Origin: Poecilobothrus nobilitatus
Lineage: Eukaryota; Arthropoda; Insecta; Diptera; Dolichopodidae
Reading direction: 5' to 3'
NCBI GenBank assembly: GCA_947095535.1
Contig: OX352774.1
Span: forward strand, 210,912,965-210,976,964
DNA: 64,000 bases
Shown: one piece after another, positions 1-12,299 of the stretch
How the letters are laid out: every line of letters begins with the position of its first letter
How positions within the stretch are numbered: the stretch's first letter is position 1
The notes under the pieces: generated by a model
The model's input: only the letters and a program-made list of their open reading frames with translations
Told to the model about the DNA's origin: nothing
The model's database searches: none
Made by a program: the position numbers and the translations under genes

Positions 1-1659
1 AATTTACCAACAGCAGCAGAAAGGATAAAATAATATAACAACTTGCATGCAATAGTTATTCGGAAAAAAAATAAACAAAAAGTTTGTTTTATTTTGAATT
101 CTTCTCATTTATTATGTTTATACTTATATTATTAAAAAAAACTACAACGGGTTTTCCACACGGGGACACCAAGTTACATATAATAATATGGAGCTACAAA
201 AACAATGTTCATGAAACGTATGTATTTCAACTAAATATTTTTTTTTTACGTTGCAACACACATTAAAGTAATAACACAAACAAAATTTTTATTTATTTAA
301 TCCCGTTTGTTAATAATATGTATCCCAGTGTAAAACTCCTTATTAAAATAATGCATAATATGTATATATAAAAGAAGGATTCTGTAAAGTTAAAAAATCC
401 CAAAAAAATATATTTATCCAAGCGTATACAAACGCCTTATACATTTATACATATAATGTTATAGTAAAAACAATAAAAAAAAAAGAAACTGTTTAACAAA
501 AAGTTTAAAAAAAAAAAGTATTGCAATTTTTGCAATTGCTTGTTTTGTTCGTTTTAGTTTTTTTTCTTTTTTGTTCTTTAGTTTTTTTTTCCCTTTTTGT
601 TTTGTATTGTATATTGCATTGTAACATTTTGCTCTTGGCTGCACGACATCATCGTCATCATCAAAAACAAACGTTTCTAGTCAGTCAGCAAGCATAGTTC
701 ACACAGCAGTAACAAAATCAAAAAACAAAAGAGGAGTCCTTTAGCCAAGGATTTGATTTGAGGGCGTATGAACAAAAAATTCATATACATACATAATATA
801 CTTAAGTACATATATATATTTTTAATATAAAAATGTTACAACTCAAAATATGATTTTTTTGAGGAAACTCAATATTTATTTTAACTAAGTTAGAGTTATA
901 TTCCTACTTTCCTTTTTTCTAATTATAGAAATAATTTTTTTTAAATTAACAACTGCAGAAGATTCTTTTATTTACATAAAAACTATTATATTAATGCATG
1001 GCTTGCGCTTACAATTTATGCCGCTTCCAGTTAGCTTTAATTAAATTTTTTTGTATTTCACCTTATCCATAACGTTTACATATTATAATCAGGTATAATT
1101 TAAAAAGAAAAAAACAAGGAAATATAGAGTAATGTCACTTTCATTATTTTTGTACAGAATGCAATATGTCAAATAAATATAAATATATTAACATGTATAA
1201 ATATTATATATTATATTATATATATTATAATATATTATAATGTATGAGTGTTTTATTTTTTTCTTTCGGTGTACTTAAATGGTTAAGATGAGTATCTTAA
1301 TCGGTTGAACAAAAAATATTTACTTATTCATTTATGTATGGATATACACTGAAGAGCAAAAGTGTTAAAATGTTTAAGAACAATTAAAAATATTTTGTTA
1401 ATATGATATGTTTAACCATTAAAAATATTTAGTGATTTTACTTAATTTTTTTGTTTTAAATATTTATTGTAAAATATTTTATATATACATACATATACTG
1501 ATTCTTTTGATTCAAGATAAAAAAAAATTGTTGATAAATTTTATGAGATTTAAAAAACTCTTCAAAAACTGCGATAATTCCTTTGACAATTAACCTAAAA
1601 ACGTCCCTAAAACAATAAATGTTTTTTTTTGTCTTCAGAAAGATTGAAAATAATAATGT
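1..1659. other. A/T-rich DNA without recognisable gene
   Basis: No frame here reads as a protein; the short open frames are phenylalanine/lysine-rich products of A/T runs. The one contrast is a more balanced stretch at about 642-760, containing ATC repeats and TCAGTCAGCA (the TCAGTC part resembles an insect initiator). It reads like the 5' untranslated sequence seen in fly neuronal genes, but no splice donor or coding start follows convincingly. The rest is TATA-type simple repeat and homopolymer. Confidence 0.6.
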
Positions 1660-2100
1660 GGCCTATTTATTATACGGTACACATAAAGTATAGGATATAT
1701 TAACTTTCGTATGGTGTTTGTAACCACCAAAAAAAACAAGCTAGATATGGACATGTCTATATATTCTTAATCAGTGTCATCTCCTGAGTCTATTTAACAA
1801 TGTCCGTTCGTCCGTTCTTACAATAACTTAAAAACTAACAAAGCTATCTTAATAAAATTTATATATTAGGTTACTAATTAGTAATTACGAAAGAGAGACG
1901 GAGATTGTAATTGGGGAATATCCGTCCATGGGTTCAGATGTTAAAGCTTCCGATTGAGTCAGATAGCTGCCAGACGCATTCTAAACCTTAACAAACATAT
2001 TATCTCCAAAACTAATATAGAAAAAAACTTAAAAGTTTGTACAAATGAAGAAGATAGCTGCCCCAAAGGAGTCTAAATTAAATAGCTTCCTAAATATATA
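1660..2100 (+). repeat. Degenerate fly-type interspersed repeat
   Basis: The order of landmarks is GGATATATTAAC, then GTTTGTAACC, then TATATATTCTTAATCAGTGTC, a GAGTC box, GTCCGTTCGTCCG, and finally AAAGCTATCTTAAT. I recognise this order from a widely dispersed repeat of fly genomes. The copy at 18.84 kb has the same landmarks, less well preserved. A second part (1930-2100) holds an imperfect local duplication around AGATAGCTGCC. There are no clear ends or target duplication and no coding capacity. The match to a named family is from memory and unverified. Confidence 0.5.
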
Positions 2101-5100
2101 AATAAATTGTTGATAATTAAAATAAAATAAATTATTGATTTTTAATTTGAATTTTTCAGGTGTAGGGTATTAATAAATCGGTTGCATCGACTTAAAGTTA
2201 CATTTATTTGTTTTTTCTTAAAAAAAGACTTGAAATAATGGGCCTCAATAAAAACTTGGAGATTTCAATGAATCCGATTTTTACTTTTGACTAAAAAATA
2301 AGCAGTTTACAACTTGTGAATAAAAATTAAGCTGGCTTCTAAATATAATTATAATTGATTAAGCTTTTATTTTTTAATTTACCAAAAATTTTTAAAAGCT
2401 ACAAAAAAAATTTAAATTTATTTTGCTTCCTACTGTATATTAAAATAAATATTATACGTATATATATAAATTTAATATAACCCCTTTCTTTATTCTAACC
2501 CCATCTATAGATTTAGATTTATAAAAATTTTCAAAATTCTGGTTTCAAACATTTTTTGCCAAATAACATATTAGTTTTTGCATATGTATGTATATTTATA
2601 TCGGTACTTATATAATATTTATGTATATTATATGCATTTTCCAGAACAATTCATAAAAAAAAAAACTGAAATACAACACGAATTTTTGTTGTGAAACAAT
2701 AGTGAAACGATTTAAATAAAATAAAATAATAAAAATAAAAAAAATAAAAAAAGTACTGTTTCTGTGTAACTTCAAAAAATATGAAATTTTAAAAAGACGA
2801 AACAAAGGACGAGATATAGTATAAAAGTAAAAAAAAGTAAAAAATAAAAAAATTCAAATTACAAAAAAATAAAATGAAATAAAAAAAAAACAAAACCAGA
2901 ATATGATGAATATATATATCTATAAACATTATTTAAAATTTATATGTACAATATAATATTATATTATAAGCAACAGTATACACTGTATCTAAATAAAAAA
3001 AATCACAACTATACAATGTACAATGCAAGGGTAAAATATAGTAAGGAAGTTGAAACAAAAAGGAGATCTAAAAAATCAGGATGTAGAACTCAAATACGAA
3101 TAACAAAAAAAACGACAAAAAAAAAAAAAAAAAAATACTAAATTTATGTACAACGAACTATTCTAAGTAGGGTAAAAAAAAAAAATGACAATAATGTAAT
3201 GAAATATGAATTGGACTTAAACTGATCATTCTCATCAAAAAAAACAAAAAAAAATTTAATTTTTTCACTTTTTTTTTCTTTTTCAAAAACATAGTTTCAT
3301 TTTAATTAGATCAGATTTCTTTAATGGCTATTAAAGAGGGAATTGATGGCAGAGAATAGAAAAAATTAAATACCCCAACTATATTTTTATTGAATTTTTA
3401 AATTCTTTTTTATTTATTTAATAGAATAATTGCTTGTATTTTTTTTTTATGGTCAATATTTAAATATAAAATTAATAGCTTTTAAAACAACGTTTTTTTA
3501 AATTGATAAATTGAAATAAAAGTTTAAAAACAAAAATAAAATCCGAAAGGTACAGGTACTATAAATAGGGAGAGTTTACTTTATTTAGTTTATTCAGTTT
3601 CATAATAGTTATGGTTATTGCCAGACATCATTTTCAAACAGCATCTCTTTTTATAAAACAATTAACTATATGTAGTTATATTTTTTTTTTCTTTGATACA
3701 ATAAATATAAAAGATATCAATTCTAAAATATTTTTAAAAATAAATAATAAATTACTGAAATTTTATTCTTTCCTCCATTTTTAAAACTTTTTTTTAAATA
3801 TGTATGTGTGCAAGCACAACCTTGGTATGAAATCTTATTTAAATTGATTATATTATTTTGTTTTTTAGACTTAGACGAGATTTAAACTAAATTTAGGTGA
3901 AATTTATTTTAAGCGAAAATATAAAACTATATATATGTAATTATATACGTATACATATTGAATCTATAAAATTATAGAGGCCTTCACGTAAAAGTGAAAA
4001 CTAGTCTTGCATCGAGGAATTGGAGGTTTTGAGAAAATTTTTGACATAAATTGTTGTTGTTTCATGTAAAACATATGCACTAGAGGATTGGTGCATATTT
4101 TTCCTAGATGAAAATATCTTTTACCTTAACCGTATTGCATATTTTATTTGCTCGACGAAATTAACTCGAGGATATTTTTTTGAAGTTAATTTGATATTTC
4201 GTTTTTAGAATTTATTTAGATTTTGGTTTTGAAATTTATTGGGAGTGCATCAAATAAAAATGGCAAATTCAACTAAATAATCTATAAAAATGGCATTTTT
4301 CTTGGCATTTTTTTTTTTTATTTTAAAATTATTTATTTTCCAAAATCAAAACTCAAAACTTATATTTTATTTTTCATAGTAAAAAAAAATATATATTTAT
4401 CCAAATTATATTACTTATATTTGTCCAGAAAAATGAACGGTAAACAAACGCATTCATTTTAAAGTGTTGTGTTAGATGTGAGTGAAGTGTTGCTGTTAGA
4501 TTTTATAATAGAAAAAATAAATAAAATATACATAGCTACAATGAGTATAGATATAATTTCTAATTGGAAATATTTTTAATTTTTCAAACTATGATACATT
4601 AGGTACGAGCAACTGTAAAGGGAAAGAATAAAACATGGTAAAGAGAACGAAAATCATAAAAAAAAAATATTTTTATATTCATTCAGTTTTTTTTTGAATT
4701 GATTTTATTTTGTATTGACATACATACTACTCATATATGCATATATGTAGGTACATACAAAAAAAAATCTTCTTAAATAATTTTAAAATGTCATTTTATA
4801 GATTTTAAAATAAAGAAACAGGGCCAAACAAATATTTTATTATAGAAAGCAGGAATATTTTATTATAATTGTTTATGAGTATTATGTGCGAGTATAATGT
4901 ATTAGGTAGGTATAGGGATAACTGAAATTGGATTTGTGGGTATATATATTTTGGCTAGTGGGTTGGGTACCTACCCAAATTAATATTTTATTCTTTTTGG
5001 TTTCAATTTCAAATCGTTTTCTTTTTATTCTGCCTTTTTCGTGCATGATAAATTCTTATTACTATCCATTTTTTTACATTAAGTGAGCTTAATTTAGTTA

Positions 5101-5476
5101 TAAAATATTTTTATAGTGTTCTTTAATTTCTTCTTATTAGTAATATTTTTTTTGTATATAAATTAAAATTACAAATAAAAACTTTTTTTTTTATTTACTG
5201 CATTATTTGGCAAAATACAAATTATACATTATTCCGAAATTGCAAAAACAAATATGTAGGTACATACATATATAAATATAAAATCTACCATAATTAATTA
5301 AGTCTAAAAAACAAAATAAGTAATAATATAATATAACAGATAATATAACATTAACCATTTTTTAAAAATGCTAATCAACATTTCTGAAAAGATACCAATA
5401 AACATTCCTCTGAACCAATTCAACATATCTATCATCTGTAATTTTTTATTTTGCAATTTATATTTTGCATCAGATC
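2101..5476. other. A/T-rich DNA, no gene seen
   Basis: Long A and T homopolymers and TATA/ACATA simple repeats. The open frames of about 65 codons at 2608-2805 (minus) and 2944-3141 (plus) are low-complexity and not credible genes. A slightly less A/T-rich patch near 3985-4180 (around GCATCGAGGAATTGGAGG) has no recognisable structure. Confidence 0.6.
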
Positions 5477-5477
5477 A

Positions 5478-5576
5478 TTCACGTAAAGTACGAAAGTAAG
5501 CAAGAAATTTTTACTTGGATGCACTTTTACGTAAGAGCCATATTAAAATAATATACGGATTTTAATATGGCTCTTA
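5478..5576. repeat. Nested perfect and imperfect hairpins
   Basis: An 18-bp perfect inverted repeat (arms 5532-5549 and 5559-5576, beginning TAAGAGCCATATTAAAAT) encloses only 9 bases. Just upstream a second, looser inverted pair (TTCACGTAAAGT at 5478-5489 against ACTTTTACGTAA at 5523-5534) overlaps the first arm. The structure could be a tiny transposon remnant or a cruciform-forming site. The stem is shorter than a typical insect pre-microRNA stem, so a microRNA is unlikely. Confidence 0.7.
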
Positions 5577-8172
5577 AATTGTAAATAGATTTAATTTTTA
5601 ACTGAAATTGATTTCTTTTTCGTATACCAATTAATTTAATTTTAAGAACTTAAAAAAAATAGAGATAAAAAATGACCTTTATTAATTTTAAATTTTAAAA
5701 TTTAAGATTTGTCTTTTCGCTTTTTGTTTTTTCTTTCTTGTGATGTAAATTTCATGAATTATCAATTTTTAATTTAAATCTATATTTAACAGATAATAGA
5801 TATAAAACTACACCATATATTGTTAAGAATGAAAAAAAAGTTACAAAAAAAAAAATTTTTTTTTTTTTTAAACAAAATTTTGAAATTAATTTTCTCAAGA
5901 ACTTAATAAATACTTTAAAACTATTTTAAGAAAAAAAAAACTTACGAATACTTTTTTAAGAAGAATTTTGATATGAAATATATAAAAGTTTTAAATGAAA
6001 GTAACAAAAATATTTTATTTCTATATAGTTACTTTAATGTTTCTAACAAGACAAAAAAATAAAAAAAAGAAAATAAAAGTAAAATGTATAGTAAAATGAT
6101 CGTAGATAATCAATTTATTATATATATTATATACATTCATTTCATAAGTTTAAAACATTAAAACCAAACTATAAAAAATATATATATATATTAAACCATT
6201 ACAATTAAGTAGCAGCATATATTTCAGGTTCTTAAAATAAATATAAAATAATTTTTCTTTTTTTTTTTTTGAAATTCTTTAAAGAAAAATTTAAATTTAC
6301 GAAAAAAAATTGGTTTACAAGCTATTCAAATAGTACATAATTTAACGCATGCGTAAAAGAAAACTGACATATTTCAAAATTTTAAGTTTCAAAGTTTTAA
6401 TCAATTTTGTATGGAAAAAGGAAGACTGCGGTATTTTGGTTAGTAGCACATCAAACTAAACATTTTTAACATACACACTATTTTGTGTATGATATTGCCA
6501 TAAAGTAGATTCATTGGCAGTATTCATTCGGAAAATTATGGCGGGTTTATTTTTAAAATACTAAGGCACTATTCATCCCAACTAAACTTATGGCATTAGT
6601 TTCTTAATTATCACCGATTTGAACTGAAGAAAACTGACAGAATTGTAAAAGATGCAATAATTTTCTTAAAATCTAATGGTTATTTGAGACGAAAAGGTAT
6701 ATAAAAAAAAATGAGTCAGTCTTCCGTTTTCACCAAAAATCTTCATAAAAAAAGCAGGTTGATAAAAAATAGTGTACAGGGGTCAATTTTTTAAATTATG
6801 TTTACTGAAGTAGAATAAAATGTAGATAATAAAAACCATGAATTTTTCTGCTATTATAATTTATATTTTTCATTTTTTGACTTGTGCTAATATTTTTTTG
6901 AAGGTGCGATATATAACATATCATAAAGAAATTTTTTTTTCTCACTGACGGTTTAACTTAAATGATATGAGTATTAATTAAATTCGAGGACCTCAAAATA
7001 ATAAATTTATTTAGTTTTTAAAATTCTTTTCTATATCCTGAAGAGGTGCACGCACTTTCCATATTTTTATAGGCGGGAACTTTTTATAAAAAATTCTTAT
7101 ACAAAGATTATAGTACACAAATTCGAGGATACATACATAATTTACGTTCCAATTGACTTAAGAATCGACCATCTGCGGAACGATCATCGTTTTAAAACTT
7201 TTTACTTAATATAGGAATTAACTTTAATCTAATAAATTCAAGTTATAGTACAGTATATCTATATGTATATTAATTATACATATATTGCACTAAAAATAAA
7301 CTTATTTAAAAAAAAATATATTTTTCTTTTGCGTATAAAAACACAATATAAGAAACTTTTGAAGACAAGTTTCTAATTCATAACTTTTATAATATAATGA
7401 AGCAGAGTTGTTGCAACAACTACAAAAAAAAACAATAAGAACAAGAATTATGAAGAAAAATTATAAAAGTAAATCTATATATACATTTTCATAAGAACTT
7501 GCTCTCCTTTTATAGATATAATAATTTGTTCTTAGGATGTCTACTATTTTTTTTTTTTTTGTTCTTACAGAATTCATTTTCATTTTTAAATTATGGATGA
7601 ATAATAAATGTATTCATTTACTTTTAAAATCAAGTAAAAAAATCCGGGTTGAAAGGCAAAACAAAAAAAAAAGAATTGTACCTACATAGTTGTAGAAATA
7701 TTAAAGACAAATTTCCTTTAAATAAAATAAAAATAATTATGAAAATAAAAAAAAAAATACATCTTAAATTATTTATCCATAAGGTATATTTGTATATTAC
7801 AGGGTACAGTGCATACTATAAATACAGAACCTACATTATTATGAAAATATAATAAATTAAATAGGTAGGTAGGTATAGAAAATTTAAAAATATTTAAATT
7901 CATTAACTTTTAAACAGTTCAATGTTCGAATATTATTTACTTTGTAAGGCAAATGACAAAATAAAAAATTATGTATTTATACCTAACCAAGAATTACATA
8001 GTGACTGATATTCTGTTTGAAAGTTATGACAATAAAACATACTTGCCTTTATTAGAGAACAAGACAAGTTTTAAATTAAAGAAGGATAAATCATTTGCCG
8101 TAATAATTTATGATCTGTGGAGCTCTGAAGCTAATATAACTATATAGATTTTGAAAATCGAACTAATCTTGA
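5577..8172. other. A/T-rich DNA with a doubtful inverted pair
   Basis: No gene is seen. GGAAGACTG near 6421 and CAGTCTTCC near 6719 face each other as possible terminal repeats of an element of about 330 bp, but the identity outside that 9-mer is weak. A perfect 14-bp palindrome, GTTGTTGCAACAAC, lies at 7407-7420. The open frame at 7649-7852 is lysine/isoleucine-rich low complexity. Confidence 0.5.
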
Positions 8173-8265
8173 GGAACGTTTTACTATTCGTTTCATACTC
8201 TCTTTCCCATAAACAAATTTTATGATTTAAGGAAAGAGTGTATGAAACGAAGAGTACAACGTCCC
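8173..8265. repeat. 35-bp inverted repeat, pre-microRNA-like hairpin
   Basis: Arms 8173-8207 and 8231-8265 pair over 35 bp with 31 matches by eye and a loop of 23 bases, giving a stem-loop of about 93 nt. The arm contains GTATGAAACGAA, a sequence of ordinary complexity, so this is not a chance A/T palindrome. The size and the few scattered mismatches fit an insect pre-microRNA, but a very small MITE would look the same. Both strands would fold. Confidence 0.6.
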
Positions 8266-8861
8266 TTATAAATACTCGTGTGGCTTGACGATCCTGAAGC
8301 TATACTACAAGTACCATTTTTTTTTTTTTATCATTTTTCAATTTTATTATTTAAATTTGATATATGTGTACATGTTTTAAGTAATAGTAAAAATTCAAAA
8401 TAATTGTATACAATTACAAACAAATTCGGATTCGGCTGTATTCATTTAAAATTTAAGATATATGTGCAATATGCAATAAAAAGTTTAAAGGTAATGTACA
8501 ATTTTATTTATTAAAAAATTAACATCATTAGACATATCCTGAAACAAGAATATTATATACAAATGACATTTTTAAAAGTATAATAATTATGTAAAATTTG
8601 TATACATAAGTAATTAAACATATACTTAAGCATAAAAATATTATATGAATATTATGTTTTCTTAATTATGTAAATAGACATATTAGAAAAGAATAATAGA
8701 AAAGAAAAAAATAAAACTTCAAATTTAAAATTTGATATTAATATTGTTAAAGTAAATAAAAACTAAAAAGTAAAATTATAAAAATTAGTAAAAATTAAAT
8801 ATTAATTAACTACATAAGTATATAAAGTTATATAAACAATTAAGGCAGAATGTAAACTAAT

Positions 8862-9560
8862 GGTTTTTAAAGGCGCACATTTTCCAAATGACAATACAAA
8901 TTTTTTAGAATATTGTGACTTGCACCAAAATTTGTACCTAATTTTCTTTTCTTAGTATTTCATATAATAAGAAAAAATATGAAAAATAAAGTGATACTTT
9001 CTTGAATTTTAAGGGAACTCTACATAATTAAGAAAAACCATTAACACATGTAAAATTATAAAGTTAAAACTTAAATTTTCGCTTTTTATTTTGTGCAGGT
9101 ACCTAAGTTACAGGTTTTTAAAAATAGCAAAATTTCAATTTTTGAGCCCTAAAATAGCCCTTAAACAGAGGGTGATAGAAAGAAATTTTCTGAGACAACT
9201 TTGTTCTAATTCTAAAAGATCTTTACTCTCTTAAAATTTAAAGATTCAAACTTAAAACGTGTCGGAGTTATAAAGGAAAAAAATTTAAAAAAAACAAAAT
9301 GTAAAATTTTTACATATATTGATTTCTCTCTTATGGTGTTCTTAAATTGAAAAACTATCAAGCAAAATTTGAGATATACACATTTTAAAAATAGGGTTTT
9401 TTTTTTTAAGTTTGAGGGGTTGTAGCTTCATAATGGGTGCGTTTACATAAATTAGTTGTTCTACAACATTAATTTTATTATGCGACCTACGCATGGTTAA
9501 AACTGCATTTCCCCATCTTTAGCGGTGTAGAAGAAAGACAGACAGGCAGAAGGACAGCTG
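8862..9560 (+). repeat. Old dispersed repeat, copy 1
   Basis: This stretch aligns collinearly by eye with 21636-22225. Shared landmarks in order are AAAGGCGCACATTTTCCAAA, a GCACCAAAATTTGTA segment, TTTCTCTCTTATGG, an ATTTTAAAAATAGGGTTT block, and CCATCTTTAGCGGTGTAG. It then runs into a GACAGACAGGCAGAAGGACAG tail. That kind of tail is familiar to me from fly repeats. No terminal repeats or coding capacity are visible, so the class is unknown. Confidence 0.55.
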
Positions 9561-10745
9561 AGTATAACTAATAGAAACATTTTTTAAAATTTTTTTTTGA
9601 AAATATGCTAAAAGGAAAATAATTTTTATGTTTGTATAAATGTATACTTCATTTTTAAAAATTTTAAAAAGTTTTTATTTATTTAACTTGTTAGAACTAG
9701 CTGCATCCTATACATATGAGCTTTTGCATATATGTATAGTATAAATCTTTTAAAATTCATTATTAGAGTTATATTATGGTTTTTCTATTTTAAACTTTAA
9801 TTGGGATCGTTAGTAAATCGGTGGTAAAACTGTTGTAAAGATAACCATTGCAGAATATTAAAAAAAAAAAGTTATATGTTGTTACAGATATTTCAATACT
9901 TCGCCTATCTAATGTTTCCTATACAAATTCGATTTGATTTAAAACTATATAATAGTTAATGAAAAATTTAAAAAATATATTTTAATAAACAAGGAAAATA
10001 TGAAAATGTCTTCATATAGCAGTAAATTGAAATTTATAACTCAGATTTGCTTTTTCAATAACTTAATAAACGGGATGACTTTTTAATTTTTTTTTTAATA
10101 TCTTCTATTTTATTGAGTATAAGGAGATCCAGATTGTTTAAACACAAATCAATAGATAAGTTCAACAGTTCTATCAAACTTTGAACCAAAATATAGTAAA
10201 AGTTCAAAAAGTTAAGCAACGTTAACTCATTTTTATACATAATTCAATTGATTAATACGTATAATTGTTTTATTCTAATAAAAAATATAAAAAAAGTTTT
10301 AAATACTTTGGTAGGTACATTATATCATATTTTAATAAATAAAAAAACAAATATTAACAAATAAACAATAATAATTTTTAAATACTAAGGGTACGTAAAA
10401 TAAATACAAGATTTTGTGATATAATCTTACAAAAGAAAAAACTATAAAAAACCAATGTTTTTTAATTGATTTAAATATAAATTGATGTAAAAAAAATTTA
10501 TAGATTAAAATTAAATAACAACCATAAAACGATATGTAGTTATAATACATGTCTAAAATATTAACATATTGTATAATTTGTTTTAAATTAAAAAAAAAAA
10601 AACTATATTTATATATTATTTTTGTAGACATGATATTTAATTACAAATTTATTGATTTTTAAATAAAATATAAATAGAATTAAAGAGATATGCATAATTA
10701 TTTGTTTTTCCCTACTAAGTTTTGCAGTACCTATAATAAAATAAA
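9561..10745. other. A/T-rich DNA, no gene seen
   Basis: Only homopolymers and TATA repeats. The minus-strand open frames at 10055-10240 and 10332-10631 (the latter 99 codons) consist almost wholly of F, I, L, Y, N and K residues. No domain is recognisable, and the composition is what this base composition gives by chance. Confidence 0.6.
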
Positions 10746-10954
10746 TACTTAAATGGGTCTAGTACGAAATCTCGACATTTTTAATCTCGCTTTTAAAATC
10801 TCGCTTTTTTAAAATTTCACTTTTTAAAATTTCGCTTTTTTATAATCTCGCCTTTTAAAATCTCGCTTTTGGGCGAGGGCCCAAATAAATTCAAAAACTA
10901 AAAGCAATTTAAAAAAACGAGATTTCAGAAATAAATAAGTAAAAGAAAAGTTCA

Positions 10955-11120
10955 TGGGCTTCGGTCGAAAGTGTTTTTTTTCTTTAAATACTCCCCTTAC
11001 CACCAAATATAATGTAAATATATAGTATATAATATAAACAAAATAAATAATATTAGTATATAATTATAATAGTATAAACCTATAATGGCCTTAGTACTCG
11101 ATGGTTCAATAATATTGCTT
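10955..11120 (+). mobile_element. SINE family A copy with promoter deleted
   Basis: The 3' body (CATACTCCCC-type stretch, CCTATAATGGCCTTAGTA, GATGGTTCAATAATATTGC) matches the complete copy at 37.37 kb. The head jumps from GGGCTTCGGT straight to CGAAAGTG, so about 65 bp carrying both internal promoter boxes has been lost. It therefore cannot be transcribed from its own Pol III promoter. It sits inside foldback locus 1, so it either inserted there or was carried along. Confidence 0.75.
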
Positions 11121-11262
11121 AATTATTCAACTTAATTATTTAATATTTTATATTAAATTTGAATATAAATAAAATAAATAAAAGTGCATATAAAATATTT
11201 TTAAAAAGATAATTAATAATCTAATGATTGTATGTTGATATAATTATTTTAAATTAATATAA

Positions 11263-11439
11263 AAGGTTGTGGTTGGTAAATCCGATGTTGGCATTTATAA
11301 ATTGGTGAGAGAACTGGGGAAAGAATTTATAGTTGCTCTGACAAGGTTGGAGAAAAAGGAAAACGGCAAAATACGTATCCCAAAAAAAAAAACGGCTATA
11401 AAAAAAAGACAAAATAGTAAGAATAAAAAAAGAGTTTAA
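11263..11439 (+). pseudogene. 58-codon coding relic, possibly MULE transposase C-terminus
   Basis: This frame is open from just after an in-frame TAA (11260-11262) to TAA at 11437-11439, with no ATG. Its base composition is clearly less A/T-rich than its surroundings, as expected of former coding DNA. The protein has an amphipathic helix-like start (IYKLVRELGKEFIVAL) followed by GKIRIPKKKTAIKKRQ. I associate a 'helix, then G-x-I-x-x-P-K-x-K' pattern with the C-terminal part of insect MULE transposases. That fits the 9-bp target duplication of the enclosing element. The family assignment is from memory. AAAAG just upstream could be a splice acceptor. Confidence 0.4.
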
Positions 11440-11814
11440 AAATGATTAAATTAGACTTTTTAAAAAGAATTGCAAAAAATATAAAAATAAGTACTTGAGA
11501 AAATTCATTTAATTTTTGTTATAATATGTAGGATATTTATTTTGTTGTTTATTTAAAATAAAACTGGAAATGCTTTTACAATTACTGGATTACTTTTGTA
11601 ATAAAATTTTAATGTTTTGTCTAAAAGAAACAGAAAATTTAAAAATTTTTGCAATTTGAAAAATTAAAATTTTATTTTTTGTTATTAAAAAGTGAGATTT
11701 TTAAAAGGCGAGATTTTAAAAAAGCGAAATTTTAAAAGGTGAGATTTTAAAAAAGCGGGATTTTAAAGAGCGCGATTAAAAATGTCGAGATTTTGTATCA
11801 CTCCCTACTTAAAT

Positions 11815-12299
11815 TTATATAAAATCTATATATTGAAATAATACAATTGGTACAGAACTGGGTTTAATTTAAGCTTTAAATTTCAACAAAACCAAAAAAA
11901 AATACAAAAGAATAAAAATTATCTAGACTTTCTTATGTGTCGGTTATGTAATTATCTTAGATGACTTCCATTAGCCTCTTACGTACTTTCATGCAGTACC
12001 TCCCTCATAAAGCAAAACGAATTAGATAACTATTTTTTGATTCAACTATAGAAAGGCAAGATAAAAATAAGGAATACCTTTTAAAAAAAAGATAAAAATA
12101 ATTTTTACTTGAAAATCTTTTAACTATTCTTCTACTTTTCTTTTCTTTACAAAAAAAAAAAAAGGAGATTCTATATTAAAAAATTTACAATTTTATTTAA
12201 ATATTTTTATATTTATAATTATTATTGTTTATATTTATAATTATTAATAATTATTATTGTTATATATTATTAAGTTATTCTTCTTGAACTGCTTATCCA
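11815..12299. repeat. A/T-rich flank ending in an ATTATT microsatellite
   Basis: No gene is seen. The stretch 12200-12285 is an irregular (TTATAATTATTA)-type microsatellite. It adjoins the 3' end of the antisense LINE fragment and may be that element's simple-repeat tail, as many non-LTR retrotransposons end in short tandem repeats. Confidence 0.5.

Larger units (their letters stand above)
10755..11805. mobile_element. Foldback-like element with tandem-repeat arms (locus 1)
   Basis: A 1051-bp element bounded by identical 9-bp direct repeats, TACTTAAAT, at 10746-10754 and 11806-11814. Both ends begin GGG and share AAATCTCGACATTTTTAATC in inverted orientation. Each arm is a chain of 12-17-bp units (consensus near AAAATCTCGCTTTTT) about 110 bp long: 10765-10875 on one side and about 11692-11800 inverted on the other. 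Inverted arms built of short tandem repeats plus 9-bp target duplications are the hallmark of foldback elements, which are related to the Mutator/MULE superfamily. The interior carries a SINE remnant and a coding relic, listed separately. Confidence 0.8.

Noticed and set aside
6412..6742. Element bounded by GGAAGACTG / CAGTCTTCC
   Set aside because: Only nine bases match exactly and there is no target duplication.
10332..10631. 99-codon minus-strand open frame
   Set aside because: Almost entirely F, Y, I, L, N and K from A/T-rich DNA; no domain, no splice context.
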